A stretch of DNA of 64,000 nt, taken from Aralia elata. Its lineage: Eukaryota; Streptophyta; Magnoliopsida; Apiales; Araliaceae. The notes beneath the pieces were generated by a model. That model was given only the letters and a program-made list of their open reading frames with translations, did not search any database and had not been told where the DNA came from. Position numbers and translations under genes: made by a program. This document shows positions 22,914-33,972 of the stretch, one piece after another. The DNA lies in the NCBI GenBank assembly GCA_034770075.1, contig CM068385.1:60514980-60578979 (forward strand), read 5' to 3'. Positions within the stretch are counted from its first letter, which is position 1. Each line of letters opens with the position of its first letter.

Positions 22914-25900
22914 ATGTTAGCTTCCTATAATGTTAGGGGTCTCAATAAAAAGCCAAAACAGGCTTATGTAAAGCAAATTATTGCGGATAATAAGATTTCT
23001 ATTATCGGATTGTTAGAAACTAGAGTCAAGGAGCATAAAGCTTCTAGGATTTCCAGAAATATTTGTAGGAATTGGAATTGGGCTTTCAATTATAATTTCC
23101 ATTATAATGGGAGAATTTGGGTTGGATGGAATCCATCTTTTTGGCATGTGGATATCCTTTTTGTATCCTCCCAATTGATGCACTGTAAAGTCCAGGATAT
23201 TTCTAAGCCCAGCAATTCTTTTTTTATATCCTTTGTTTATGGCCTAAACACTTATTTGGAAAGGAGGGGTCTGTGGAATGAGCTTGTTTCTATTTCTCCC
23301 TCTGAAAGCTGGTGTCTATTGGGGGACTTTAATGTTATCAAAGATTTGAATGAAACTAATCAAGAGAATGATATCTGGGACACTGGTATGGAGGACTTCA
23401 AGGATTGCACCCAAAACTTAGAGGTTGTTGACATTAGAGGGTTTGTCTCATCCTTCACTTGGTGGAATTGCCAGACTCACAGGCCTATTCACAAGAAACT
23501 GGACAGGGCAATGGGGAACGCTGCGTGGTTCACTAATTTTCATATGGCCCAAGCTTCTTTTGCTCCCAGAGGAATGTCTGACCATGCTCTAGTTCTCCTC
23601 AATACTGGTATCCCGGTTACGCAATCCAGGAAACATTTCCAATTCTTTAATCATCTGATTCATATGGTAGGGTTTGAAGACTGTGTACTCAATGCATGGG
23701 GTCAGCATGTTCATGGAAACCCCTATTTTGTTTTTTCTGAGAAGTTAAGAAGAACCAAAAAAGCCCTTATTGCCTTTAACCTCTCTGCTGGGAATGTGGC
23801 TACCTCTGTCAGATTGGCAAAGGATTCTCTTCATCAGGTGCAGGCTCTTCTTTCCTCCAACCCCCAAGATTTTAAACTTGGTTGAACAAGAAAAGACTTG
23901 CTTGCAACATCTTTGGTCTTCTTTGGACAATGAGGAAACCTTATTGCAACAGAAATCCAGAGCTACCTGGCTATCCTTGGGCGATAAAAACTCAAACTTT
24001 TTCTTCAATATGGTAAAAAGCAGATGGAACTCTAATAAAATTCTTTCCATTTATGACTCTGCTGGGAACATTGTTCATGGACAAGAGGCTGTTGAAACTG
24101 TGGCTGTGGACTACTTCAAGGATCTGTTTAGCTCCTCTAATGTTAATGTTTATCCTGGGTTTGAGGATTATGGTCCTGTCCCCCAAAGGTGCATCAACCG
24201 TGACCAAGCCACTATGTTATCTGCCCCTGTTTCTGACCTGGAGATTTTCAAAGTTTTGTCTTCAATGAAAAGGAACAAAAGCCCAGGACCCGATGGGTTT
24301 AATGTTAACTTTTTCCTCACTTGTTGGGGCATTGTTGGGGAATATTTTACAAAGGCTGTACAATTCTTTTTCTCGTCAAGCAGGTTAACAAAAGGTATTA
24401 ACTCAACTGCGGTTGCCCTTGTTCCTAAATGTGCAAAATCCTACCTCAATGGCCGACTTTCGTCCTATATCCTGCTGCAATACCATATACAAATGCATTG
24501 CAAAGATTCTATCCAACAGACTCAAAATGGTTATGCCATCCATCATTGACCAATCTCAGTCTGCTTTTGTGAAAGGCAGGAAAATCAGTGACAACATCCT
24601 CCTTGCCCAGGAATTGTTCAGAAACTATCACAGGTCCTCTGGCTCTTCTCGTTGTGCTATTAAAATTGATCTAAGGAAAGCATTTGATACCGTTCGATGG
24701 GATTTCTTATTTGATACCATGTCTGCTTTCAAATTCCCCCACGTATACACTAATTGGATCAAAACTTGTGTGTCTACAGCAATGTTCTCGATTAAAATCA
24801 ATGGCTCACTTGCGGGGTTTTTTTCTAGCACGAGAGGCTTAAGGCAAGGCGACCCATTGTCACCCTATCTATTTGTCCTTGTCATGGAAATGTTGTCCAT
24901 AAAGCTTAACAGTGGATCGCGAGAGCCTTCTTTCAAATTCCATTGGCGTGCGAAGGAATGCCATCTTACCCATTTATTCTTTGCTGATGACATTCTCCTG
25001 TTTAGCCATGCAGACTCTCAATCCATTACTATCATCCACTCCTGTATCCAGTCTTTCTCCCTGTTTTCTGGGTTGATTCCGAACGCAAATAAAAGCTTCT
25101 GTTTCTTTGCTAATACTGACTCCGTCACCATTCAGGGCATTCTCTCCATTATGGGTTACCAACTTGGGACTCTTCCCACTAAATTTCTTGGTGTTCCGCT
25201 TATCTCCTCAAAGCTGTCGTTCAACGACTGCATCCCTCTTATCCACAGGATTACCCAAAGAGCCTCCTCCTGGACCTCTACGTTTCTTGCCTACTCTGGC
25301 AGGCTCCAGCTGATAAAATCAATTCTCTTCTCTGTTCAGGCCTTCTGGTGTAACCATTTTCTGCTTCCCAAAGCTGCTATCCGAGCTATCCAATCGGTTC
25401 TATGCAGGTTTCTGTGGAAGGGCTCCTCCCTTGCTCATCATGGTGCTAAGGTTTCTTGGTCTGCCATCTCCATGCCGACTTCTGAGGGAGGTTTAGGGCT
25501 CAAAAGCTTGCTGAACTGGAATCGTGCTCTTATCATATCTCACTTATTGCATATTATCCAATTCCAGTCTTCTTCTCTCTGGGCAAAGTGGATCAAAGTT
25601 ACCATCCTTAAGAATCGATCTCTTTGGCAGATCCCTACCCCCACAGACTGTTCTTGGATTTGGAAACAGGTATTAAAACTTAGACCTCTTGCTCTGCTCC
25701 ATCTTCATTACAAAATTGGTCGTGGTGATAGGTTTAGCTTGTGGTATGACCCATGGATCAATGGCACTGCCATCAATCCTAGTCCCAGTTTGGTTTTAAA
25801 CTTGGGTATTCCTGCCTCTGCTACGGTTAACTCTATACTGTTGGACTCATCTTGGAACCTCCCTACTAGCAATTATCATGATGTTATCTTGTTGAGAAGG

Positions 25901-26525
25901 CGTCTTGAATCCTTACCTCCTCCGCCCCCTCAAGAAGACTGCATATTATGGGACTCCTTGGATATCATTACTGTCAAAGCTAAGCATGTTTGGGAAAGTA
26001 TCCGGTCACGGCAACAACCTGTTTCATGGAGTTTCATTCCCTGGAACAAGCTGCATGTCCCTAGGTATTCATTCATGTTATGGTTGGGTATTTTGAAAAG
26101 GATTCCTACTAACGATAGGTTTGCCCAGTTCACTGGCAGGAGCATGACTTGTCAGCTTTGTCAGTTGCACTATGAAAACCTTCGATCACCTTTTCTTCTT
26201 ATGTGATTACTCGCAAATTATTTTTAAAGCTGTCATGGATTTGGGGCAGTGGCATAGCATTCCCCACAGCTGGGATGATATCTTAGCATTCCTCACCACC
26301 TTCCAAGGTACAAAGCTTACAAGGAACATATTATGTCTTTCTCTCGCTGTCACGGTCTACAAAATATGGGAAGCAAGGAACAACAAGTTGCACAACAATA
26401 TCGCCATTCCCCCTCTTGCCCTTGCAAAGGATATTACTTATATCATTAAATCTAGGCTTTCCACTTGCAAATCATTCATAAAGGCTGCTGCTTTTTGTCA
26501 ATACTATTGTACTTGGCTGCTGTAA
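22914..26525 (+). pseudogene. LINE ORF2 (endonuclease and reverse transcriptase)
   Basis: The start is ATG 22914 (MLASYNVRGLNKKPKQ). The APE-like endonuclease shows SYNVRG, LLETRV, LLGDFNVI and SDHALV. The frame shifts by one near 23880. RT follows, with SPGPDGFNVNFF, then another shift near 24420. ADFRPISCCN, SAFVKGRKISDNIL, IDLRKAFD and the catalytic FADD (LFFADDILLF) come next. A zf-RVT-like C-terminus (LHVPRYSFMLWLGI ... CQLCQLHYE) carries a final one-base insertion near 26178, after which DHLFFLCDYSQ continues to the stop at 26525. No RNase H domain is evident. Confidence 0.9.
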
Positions 26526-26714
26526 CTGTAATGTTTGCCTAGAATCTTGGTTTTTGCATTTATTTTTTTGAAATGTAGTTTCCTGTATAGTTACTTCATC
26601 TATTGGACTTGTCAATAGATGAACTAACTATAGACTGGGGTATGCCCCTTTGCCTTTGTATATTTTGGCCTTTTTGGCGTTTTATACATTCAACAAATTT
26701 AGCAAAAAAAAAAA
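26526..26714 (+). other. LINE 3' UTR and poly(A)
   Basis: This T/G-rich 3' UTR ends CAAATTTAGC followed by 13 A residues. The terminal CAAAyTTAGC-poly(A) is shared with the SINE at 3397-3491. Confidence 0.8.
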
Positions 26715-26728
26715 AATGATGTTCCTAT

Positions 26729-27674
26729 GCTATAGTCGATCAAAATTTGGTTATCTAAACACTTCTCCATGAAGGACTTGGGTGAGGCATCCTATATTTT
26801 GGGGATAAAGATCTATAGAGATAGATCTAAAAGGATGCTAGGCTTGACCCAAGGAAAGTACATTGACTCGATGCTAAAGAAGTTTAGCATGGAAGATTCC
26901 AAGAGAGGTCTCATGCCGATGAGCTATGGAATACATCTCTCCAAGAAACAGGCCCCAAAGACACCTGAGGAGAGAGATCGGATGAGTAAGATTCCTTATG
27001 CTTCCGCAATAGGATCTATCATGTACGGTATGATATGTAATAGACCAGATGTCGCTCATGCACTTAGTGTAACGAGCAGATATCAGTCGAATCCAGGAGA
27101 AGAGCACTGGAAGGCAGTGAAAAACATCCTAAAGTACTTGAGAAGAACTAAGGATATATTTCTTGTCTACGGTGGGTCTGAATTAAAACTAGAGGGCTAT
27201 ACAGACTCAAGTTTTCAAATGGACCAAGATGACAGTAAATCCGTTTCGGGGTATGTGTTTACCTTAAACGGTGGTGCGGTGAGTTGGAAGAGTTCCAAGC
27301 AGCAAACAGTTGCTGATTCAGTGACAGAGGCAGAGTACATAGCTGCAAGTGAAGCTGCAAAGGAAGCTGTTTAGATGAAGAAGTTCATAACTGAACTTGG
27401 AGTGGTTCCTAGCATTAGAGGAGTCGTACCTTTATTCTATGACAACAACGGAGCTGTTGCGCAGGCTAAGGAACCCAGGTCTCATCAGAAATCCAAACAC
27501 GTGTTGCGGCAGTTTCATTTGATTAAAGAGATCATTGAAAGAGGAGATGTCACCCTGGAGCGTGTTGACTCTCAAGACAACATTGCAGATCCATTTACTA
27601 AAGCTTTAACTCAACATCAGTTTGATCGTCACTTAGAGAAGATGGGTATTAGATACCATGGCGATTGGCTTTAG
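26729..27674 (+). pseudogene. copia-A reverse transcriptase end and RNase H
   Basis: The copia-A frame resumes after the LINE. A TAG replaces the Gln of MLQSIKIWLSKHF just downstream of the junction. SMKDLGEASYILGIKIYRD and GLTQGKYIDSMLKKF complete the RT. RNase H follows: GYTDSSFQMDQDD, SVTEAEYIAASEAAKEAV, a TAG at 27372-27374 in place of Trp, then FYDNNGAVAQAKEPR and HVLRQFHLIKEII, ending GDWL at 27674. It is collinear with copia-B 35965-36900. Confidence 0.9.
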
Positions 27675-27688
27675 TGCAAGTGGGAGAT
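27674..27688 (+). other. copia-A polypurine tract
   Basis: GTGCAAGTGGGAGAT lies directly before the 3' LTR start TGAAAGTAG at 27689. Copia-B has AAGGGGGAGAT at the same place. Confidence 0.8.
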
Positions 27689-28802
27689 TGAAAGTAGTAT
27701 GCACACAAGCCAATCATATTTGATATGATGTAGCATATACTTTGTAATCTTATTCATTTATTAATAAAAGAATTGATTTTCTTAAAAGACATTTTATATT
27801 ATCTACATAGTGCTGTTATATTAAATGTGATAAACCCATAGTTTTGAGCAATGCTTTTAGAATCATGATGATGATCATGCTAATGAGATCTAAATTCAAG
27901 ATAGCTCACAAACTAAAATTGTTCCTAATTGTTGGATTACTAAATTGGGAATTAGTGAATCCGGATAGATTAGTACATACGTTGCTTGCTCTTAGGAAGA
28001 GGATGATTGATCTCATAATCATTTGTGTGGAGACACTAAAGCAAGTATGTAGGTGCTTATTGGAGAATAAGTTCACTGAACGTGGCTCGCTAAGGAATAC
28101 CTAATGGAGTTTTACTCGCCTGTCAATAGGAATTCCTCTAGTGATAGTAGTACAAGTGATCTTTGGACTTGAGATCTTCATAATATCTTATGTATGATGA
28201 GTTATACTTTGACATGTCCCTTATGACCTTTTGGGTATATCAAAGGGTATGGTTGGGTATAATTAGTTGTACATGGAGATAGGTGAATGATAAACAAAGA
28301 ATCTACCTCGTCTAGTAAAAGATGAAATGTCCTATGTGATTCGATAAATGACAACTCAGTAGTCCTTGGCCAAGGCAGAATGAAATTGGAAAGGAGTTTC
28401 TAATTTGTATTATTTAGAGTTGGGCATTTGGGAATCGAAATACATATAATTAAATAAAATAAGACTTGACAGTAAATCCATGTCTTATATTTAATTGGGA
28501 CGTTGTATGGTAGAAGGATTGAATTGTACGGTAACTATTCACTGAAAGGTTCTTTTGTGATTAATGTTGAAATCTATATTATCTGGAAAGTCGTTGATCG
28601 CTAAGGTGGCTTACCCTTATTGTAGAATAAATATTATTTATTTAAATGAATTAAATAGTTTAATTTATTTATTTAAATAAGATTAGAATTGTTCTAATTG
28701 ATTTATTCACAACCGGTTTAATATGGAGAACCTAAAGGGTCACACCGTAAAAGGAAAATATTTATTTAAGAAGTAAATGACATAATTGTAATAATAAGTT
28801 AA
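27689..28802 (+). mobile_element. copia-A 3' LTR, first 1.1 kb
   Basis: This begins TGAAAGTAGTATGCAC and is collinear with the reversed copia-C and copia-B LTRs. It stops at 28802 inside the U3 part, where a minus-strand LTR end (TGTTAGGTTTG) takes over. The remaining ~0.7 kb of this LTR is not seen in the window. A frame of 86 codons (27844-28104) recurs in other LTR copies and is unlikely to be coding. Confidence 0.88.
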
Positions 28803-29106
28803 TGTTAGGTTTGTATAACGCGAACATGCAATCAAATTACATAAATAAAGCGGAAGCGCGATAAAATCAGGTTTTAAAATTTTATACAAACCATCAACAT
28901 GATCTTTCTTTATGCACAATTATTAATTAAACGAAAGAGATGGAGAATAAGAATTATACCCTTGTAGAATTCTAGCTTCCTCAGGTACAAGTTCACCTCC
29001 AATTTCTTCGCGTTCTCCTTGAATTCTACCGATTAAATTCCTTCCTTTGATCAACGTTAGCCACCCAAGTGTTTGGCCTCTAGAGGTGATCCACCAAGGA
29101 ATAATA
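28803..29106 (-). mobile_element. copia-F LTR fragment
   Basis: This is 304 bp of the same LTR family in minus orientation, starting TGTTAGGTTTGTATAACG and ending GGAATAATA. It differs from copia-B at many positions, so it is a separate, earlier insertion into the copia-A LTR. It is interrupted at 29107 by the copia-B LTR, which starts with the same TGTTAGG end. Its right-hand remainder would be expected beyond copia-B, where satellite is found instead. Confidence 0.82.
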
Positions 29107-30517
29107 TGTTAGGTTTGTATGTAACGCGAGCATGCAATCAAATTACATAAAAATAGCGGAAGCGTGACAAAATCAGATTTTAAAATTTTATACAAACCAT
29201 CACCATGATCTTTCTTTATGCTCAATTATTAATTAAACGAAAAAGATGGAGAATAAGAACTATACCCTTGTAGAACAAAGCTTCCGCAGGTACAAGTTCA
29301 ACTCCTAGTCCTTCGAGTTCTCCTTGAATTCAACGGTGTGATTCCTTCCTTTGATCAATGTTAGCCACCCAAGTGTTTGGCCTCTAGAGGTGATCCACCA
29401 AGGAAGAACAAATATTCAAGAAGTTGGGTGTTTGGCAAAACCCTAGTTTCTATCTCTATAGAAATTGTAAATACTCTCCACAATCTAATGTAAGAGTGTG
29501 TAACCCTAATCTATGATAAGACTTCTCTTATTTATAGATGTAGGAAAACCCTTCCCTAAACTATTTAGGATTAGGGTTTCTATTCTAATTAAACTCCTTT
29601 AATTAAATCAAACTCCTAATCCAATTAGGAATTCATGTGAGAGTACTTCTATTAATTAATTCTCAATCCCTATTAGGAATTAAATAATAGTAATAGTAAT
29701 AATAATAATAAGACTCCTCTTATTAATTTATATTTAATATTTCTAAAATATTAAATAATAAATATTAAGTTATTTAATTTATTCTATCTCCATAGACTAA
29801 ATTAAATACACTTAACTTATTATTACAATTATGCCATTTACTTTTTAAATAAATATTTTCCTTTTGCGGTGTGACCCTTTAGGTTCTCCATATTAAACCG
29901 GTTGTGAATAAATAAATTAGAACAATTCTAATCTTATTTAAATAAATAAATTAAACTATTTAATTCATTTAAATAAATAATATTTATTCTACAATAAGGG
30001 TAAGCCCCCTTAGCGATTAACGACTTTCCAGATAATATAGATTTCAACATCAATCACAAAAGAACCTTTGAGTAAATAGTTACCGTACAATTCAATCCTT
30101 CTACCATACAATGTCCCAATTAAATATAAGACATGGACTTACTGTCAAGCCTTATTTTATTTAATTATATGTATTTCGATTCCCAAATGCACAACTCTAA
30201 TTAATGCAAATTAGAAACTCCTTTCTAATTTCATTCTGCCTTGGCCAAGGACTACTGAGTTTGTCATTTATCGAATCACATAGGACATTCACATCTTTTA
30301 CTAGACGAGGTAGATTCTTTGTTGATCATTCACTTATCTCCATGCACAACTTATTATACCCAATCATACCCTTTGATATACCCTAAAGGTCTTATGGGAC
30401 ATGTCAAAGTATAACTCATCATACACAAGATACTATGATGATCTCAAGTCCAAGGATCACTTGTACTACTATCACTATAGGAATTCCTATTGACAGCCGA
30501 GTAAAACTCCATTAGGT
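29107..30517 (-). mobile_element. copia-B 3' LTR, left part
   Basis: This is 1411 bp from the LTR end TGTTAGG to the D insertion site. It is collinear with 2044-3600 of copia-C but without the SINE, and shows the empty SINE site near 30408. It includes the AT-rich TAATAGTAATAATAATAA stretch. It continues at 35535. TAGGT at 30513-30517 is the left target duplication of element D. Confidence 0.9.
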
Positions 30518-31493
30518 TGATATAAGCATGAGGGGGTCAGAATTTTATGACACTTGTTCGACACAACCAACTCGATACAAACCAAACCATCATGCAATGG
30601 CGGAAACGAATTCTAGCTATACCGCATGGCGTTCATCATGGAGATTGATTCAAATAGCTTGGATCCATAATGGTTCGAGTATAGCAGTTTTGGGAATGGA
30701 TTCCAAGTGCGTGTGCACCATAAACACCTTGCAAACGGATGTAGCGGATCAGAAAATCAAAAGGAAGCAGTTTGCTTGGAACAGCATGTCTCGCCCCGGC
30801 GAGGATTTCCCAGCCAAGTTTCTCGCCCCGGCGAGGATTTTCAAGCCAAATCTCTCGCCCCGGCGAGAATTTTCAATACAATTTTCTCGCCCCGGCGAGA
30901 ACCCCCTGGATGCAGTTTGTCTATTTTTGACTTTCTTGATTTTCGAACCTTCTTTCACCCAAAACATGATATCAGTATTTAGGTTCAATTACATGAGTTA
31001 TGATTGCTACATTTCCAAATTTGTGTGCTTGTATTTCAAAGAGTGTGTGCTTCTAGAAGCTTCTAGTTGGTTTCCTAGACTAGTATAAATAGGCTTCATT
31101 TGTAAGACATTAGGGACTTGAATTCATTAATATTCAGATTATCATCATTATTGTGAGATTGTTCTTTTCTTGTGGTTCTTGAGAATTCCTAAGTATTCCT
31201 TAGTTTTCTTTGAGATTCATATTCGACTTATCATACAACCAATGATAGTTGTGTGTGGCGTCTTCTACCGCATCAATCGTCGATTGTACCAAGATTACCG
31301 CTTCAACATAAGCGAGGGGTCGAGGTGTCGTTGGTGTCCATCCTACGCAAACTTCATTTGCAAGCAATTGTACCAAGATTACCGTCTACATATAGGCGAG
31401 GGGTTAAGGTGTTGCAAGCTATCCATCCTATCAACTTGTTAGAAACGATCCGGGCGACGACCACCTCACGCAAGCGTGCCGTGGAGTCTATCA
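30518..31493 (+). mobile_element. Element D 5' LTR
   Basis: This LTR starts TGATATAAGCATGAGG and ends GTGGAGTCTATCA. It carries four CTCGCCCCGGCGAG inverted-repeat units (30790, 30822, 30854, 30886) and a TATA box TATAAATA at 31083-31090. Two tandem-like CAATTGTACCAAGATTACCG words follow downstream. Overlapping short frames reading RPGEDF and APARIF come from the inverted repeats. Confidence 0.92.
31083..31090 (+). promoter_or_regulatory. TATA box of element D LTR
   Basis: TATAAATA, followed by GGCTTCATTTG, is conserved in both LTRs of D, G (39868-39875) and E (54564-54571, reverse strand). It is the likely core promoter of the family. Confidence 0.65.
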
Positions 31494-31495
31494 TT

Positions 31496-31508
31496 TGGTA
31501 TCAGAGCT
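31496..31508 (+). other. Element D primer-binding site
   Basis: TGGTATCAGAGCT follows the LTR end after two T residues and matches the initiator tRNA-Met complement. Elements G and E have TGGTATCAAAGCT, one base different. Confidence 0.9.
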
Positions 31509-31933
31509 AAGTTTCCTATCAAGTTACTTATCTTTACTTTTATTGTTGAATTATAGTCAAAAAAAAAAAAACTGCATAAAATATATAGCAGGAAATTTGC
31601 ATTGTGAATTGTTACCATTGAGATTTTCATTTACAAGACTCATATTTGACGATTGGAAGTCTTGTGGAGAGGCGTACTTTCTATATTGTATTCTTGATAA
31701 GTTATTATTGGATTGTAATTAGAGAATTGAGGTAATATTTGTGAGAATTCAAAAAGAACCTATTAGAGAGAACTACGAGCGGAAAAAGGCAAGAGTAGTG
31801 AGATTACTAAAGGGTAAAAGCCATAAGTGTGATACACGAGCGTTTCATATTTGTATTACATTGTTTGAGCGAAACACGTGAGGGAGTGTGTGAGAAAATT
31901 TTCTTTATGTACTAACCTTGTTTTGCAGCAATC
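31509..31933 (+). other. Element D leader
   Basis: This is 425 bp with an A run at 31560-31573 and no credible ORF. The end reads CTAACCTTGTTTTGCAG just upstream of the gag ATG at 31934, resembling a branch point and 3' splice site. The same word order occurs in G and E. Confidence 0.6.
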
Positions 31934-33100
31934 ATGTATGGATATAAATGTGAAAATAATTATTGGCAAAAAGGATCTTTTCAAGGTAGAGCGGATCCCG
32001 AAGCTTATCTAAGTTGGGAGAAAGGAAAGGAGCGAGAGTTTAGCTTTCATGAATACTCCGAGCAAAAGAAGTTCAAACTTGCAGTCCTAGATTTGTCCGG
32101 TGATGCACGTACATGGTGGGCTCAATTTGAACGTGATAGGAGAAAATATGGAGAACCTCCGATCGATGCATGGAAAGAATTGAAAACCGTGATGAGAAGG
32201 CGGTATGCTCCAGTACAACTTAGAAAGAGGAATGAATATGTATCTCCAAGGCATAAAGAGCAACCTTCAAGGCGAGCCACTTGGGAGGATGAAAAGAGGG
32301 TTCAAAGGCATGAGGAGTCGCATCGGAAACAACCACGCGAAACTCCTAGAGCATATGTGAAACCAATATCATTCGAGGACATCATGAGAACATATAATGA
32401 GTTAAAGAATGATCATTTGAAACAACAAGTCACTCTTAAGGCATAAAAAGAGCAAGATCAGCCGAAGGAGGAAGACGATGGAATCGAGTATGCAGTCCAA
32501 GGAAAATTGTTAGGTTCCAATGAACATGATGAAGTTCATGAAGATTTAATGATTGTACAAAAGGATTGTAATCGAAAGAGAGAAAAAGAAAAGAATGAAA
32601 AGAATGAGAGAGAAAATACTAGAGAGAAAAACAAACGAGAGAATGAGCAAAAAGAAAAAGAGAGAAAAATAAGTAGCTATGAAAAAGAGAGTGGAATTGA
32701 AAGTGAGTTGTATTTTGAAAAGCCAATGACTGTACATTCGTACAAGATGACACTTTTGGATACTAACCAAAATAACTCTGTTTTGTCTAGTTCTGTTGTT
32801 TCTCTTATACAGGTGAAGGATTATATACCTAACACTATCATTCCATATCCGTCAGCTATTGGTGTTCTTGAGGAGACGAAGGAGTCACCGAGTCAAGTTG
32901 GTGAGTTGATAGAGGAAGGTATAGTGGATGAGATCATGAGTACAAGTGCTATTGATGAGATCATAATACCTAAGTGGGGTGAGGCGTCGAGCATGTTTAT
33001 CGATTTTACATTGGTAAACAAGTATCGTTGTTATTTTCTTTACTTAGATAATATGTTTGATAACTTGCATAATGCTTATATTTTTATCTACATTGGATGA
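31934..33100 (+). pseudogene. Element D gag N-half fused to altered RT N-terminus
   Basis: The start MYGYKCENN is followed by a capsid segment alignable to E gag (FQGRADPEAYLSWEKGKERE, DARTWWAQFERDRRKYGEPP, MRRRYAPVQ). The zinc knuckle and protease are missing. One in-frame TAA at 32444-32446 stands where G has CAA. A long K/E/N-rich linker (KREKEKNEKNEREN) matches in position the KKTKEREKKKEERK linker of E. RT-like sequence then follows: EETKESPSQVGELIEEG, IDEIIIPKWGEASSMFIDF and VNKY ... LDNMFDNLHNAYIF, against E's EETKELQRQVDELMDKG and its VPKKDGKWRMCIDCRAVN. Catalytic positions are changed. The frame closes at 33100. Confidence 0.75.
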
Positions 33101-33494
33101 TGATTGTGTGATTACAATACCTAATCAAGTTAGCAAGATAGGTTGTGAAAAAGGGAAAATTGTGTTAACATGTAACTTGTATAGATGGATAGTTATTTCT
33201 GTTAGATTAACTGATGCATCTAGTGTTTTCATGAGTTATCTAAAACATGTTTTACATATTTCCATTGGTAAATTTGTGATTAGCTATTTTGAAGATAGAA
33301 TTGTTTTTGTCATAAATTATGGAGGATATTTGAACTTTGTTGAGTTAGTTTATGAGCATGATATTTCTCCTCGTTGTCAAAACTCTAGTTTGCATAAAAT
33401 TAGTTCTAAGCTTTCTTATCCATATGCCGAGTTAGATTTTCATGCTAGTCAATCTTTGTTTGATTTTGTCATTAGAACAATCATCATTGCATGA
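33057..33494 (+). pseudogene. Element D altered RT palm
   Basis: This is in a second frame and starts ITCIMLIFL. The segment NLYRWIVISVRLTDASS, then FMSYLKHVLHISIGKFVISY and FEDRIVF, lines up with E's GLYEWLVLPFGLTNAPS, then FMRLMNHVLRSFIGKFVVVY and FDDILIY. The catalytic YFDD reads YFED and the conserved PFGL reads SVRL. It is therefore a recognisable but non-functional RT palm that has kept an open frame of 145 codons. It is absent from element G because of an internal deletion. Confidence 0.72.
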
Positions 33495-33972
33495 GCTACT
33501 ATCATTTGGTATTATTTCACCAAAGCAAACTTCATTGTGTGAAAAACTATCATTTGATGATATTCCTAGTTGTTTCGACATGTGTGGAGATTCCTTAGCA
33601 TTTAGTGAGTTTGGATGTGAAAATCATATATATGCTAGTGAGTTTTCATCTTGTAAAATTGAAAGTGATCTTTCGATTCCGTTGATATCATTAGTTAAAG
33701 TTAAAGTTGCTATTATCAATGGAGAGGAAAAGATTGTTTGTGTTTTGAAGATGCGAGATGGGATCTTACTATCCGAGGATAAAATCATGGTTTGTTGGGT
33801 AGATCTATTCGAACATTATTTTGAGAGTCTACAGGGAAGTAATTTGAAATTTGAATTAGTAGACTATACATATGAATTTGAGTTTCTTGAGTTTTCCTTG
33901 ATTATACAAAAGATTCATATTGATTGGTGTTATTTTGTGTTTAACCCAGGAATTCAAGATTTGCTTACTTGA
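33442..33972 (+). pseudogene. Element D unassigned open frame
   Basis: This is a 176-codon open frame between the altered RT palm and the periodic repeat. The second half (FSSCKIESDLSIPLISLVKV ... VNGEEKIVCVLKMRD-like text ... FEHYFESLQGS) is shared with G. I cannot align it confidently to RNase H or integrase of E, although position suggests it replaced that region. No start context favours translation. It may be non-coding. Confidence 0.4.

Larger units (their letters stand above)
20747..26714 (+). mobile_element. L1-type LINE, full length
   Basis: This ~5.97 kb insertion lies in copia-A RT. It is flanked by AATGATGTTCCTAT at 20733-20746 and 26715-26728, and ends in TTTAGC plus poly(A) (its last A residues merge with the duplication). 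It has no LTRs. ORF1 has a DUF4283-type RNA-binding region and zinc knuckle; ORF2 has APE endonuclease, RT and a C-terminal zf-RVT region, the standard plant L1 layout. The 5' region (20747-21190) is pyrimidine-rich with no ORF. Several single-base frameshifts make it defective, but the length and duplication point to a complete retrotransposition event. Confidence 0.93.

Noticed and set aside
27844..28104. 86-codon ORF as a small host gene
   Set aside because: It is part of the copia LTR and recurs at 3598-3783 and 35502-35825 in the other LTR copies.
28803..29106. Solo LTR of copia-F
   Set aside because: Only 304 bp is present before copia-B begins, so whether F was a solo LTR or a full element cannot be decided.
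30790..30900. CRISPR-like array (regular short palindromes with spacers)
   Set aside because: Units are 14 bp inverted repeats with irregular spacing inside LTRs of a eukaryotic retrotransposon; no cas genes and no prokaryotic context.
30528..31088. 186-codon ORF in D LTR as a host gene
   Set aside because: The frame lies within the LTR, recurs in all D and G LTRs, and reads the CTCGCC repeats as RPGEDF/APARIF. It has no independent coding support; only in G is it continuous with the internal ORF.
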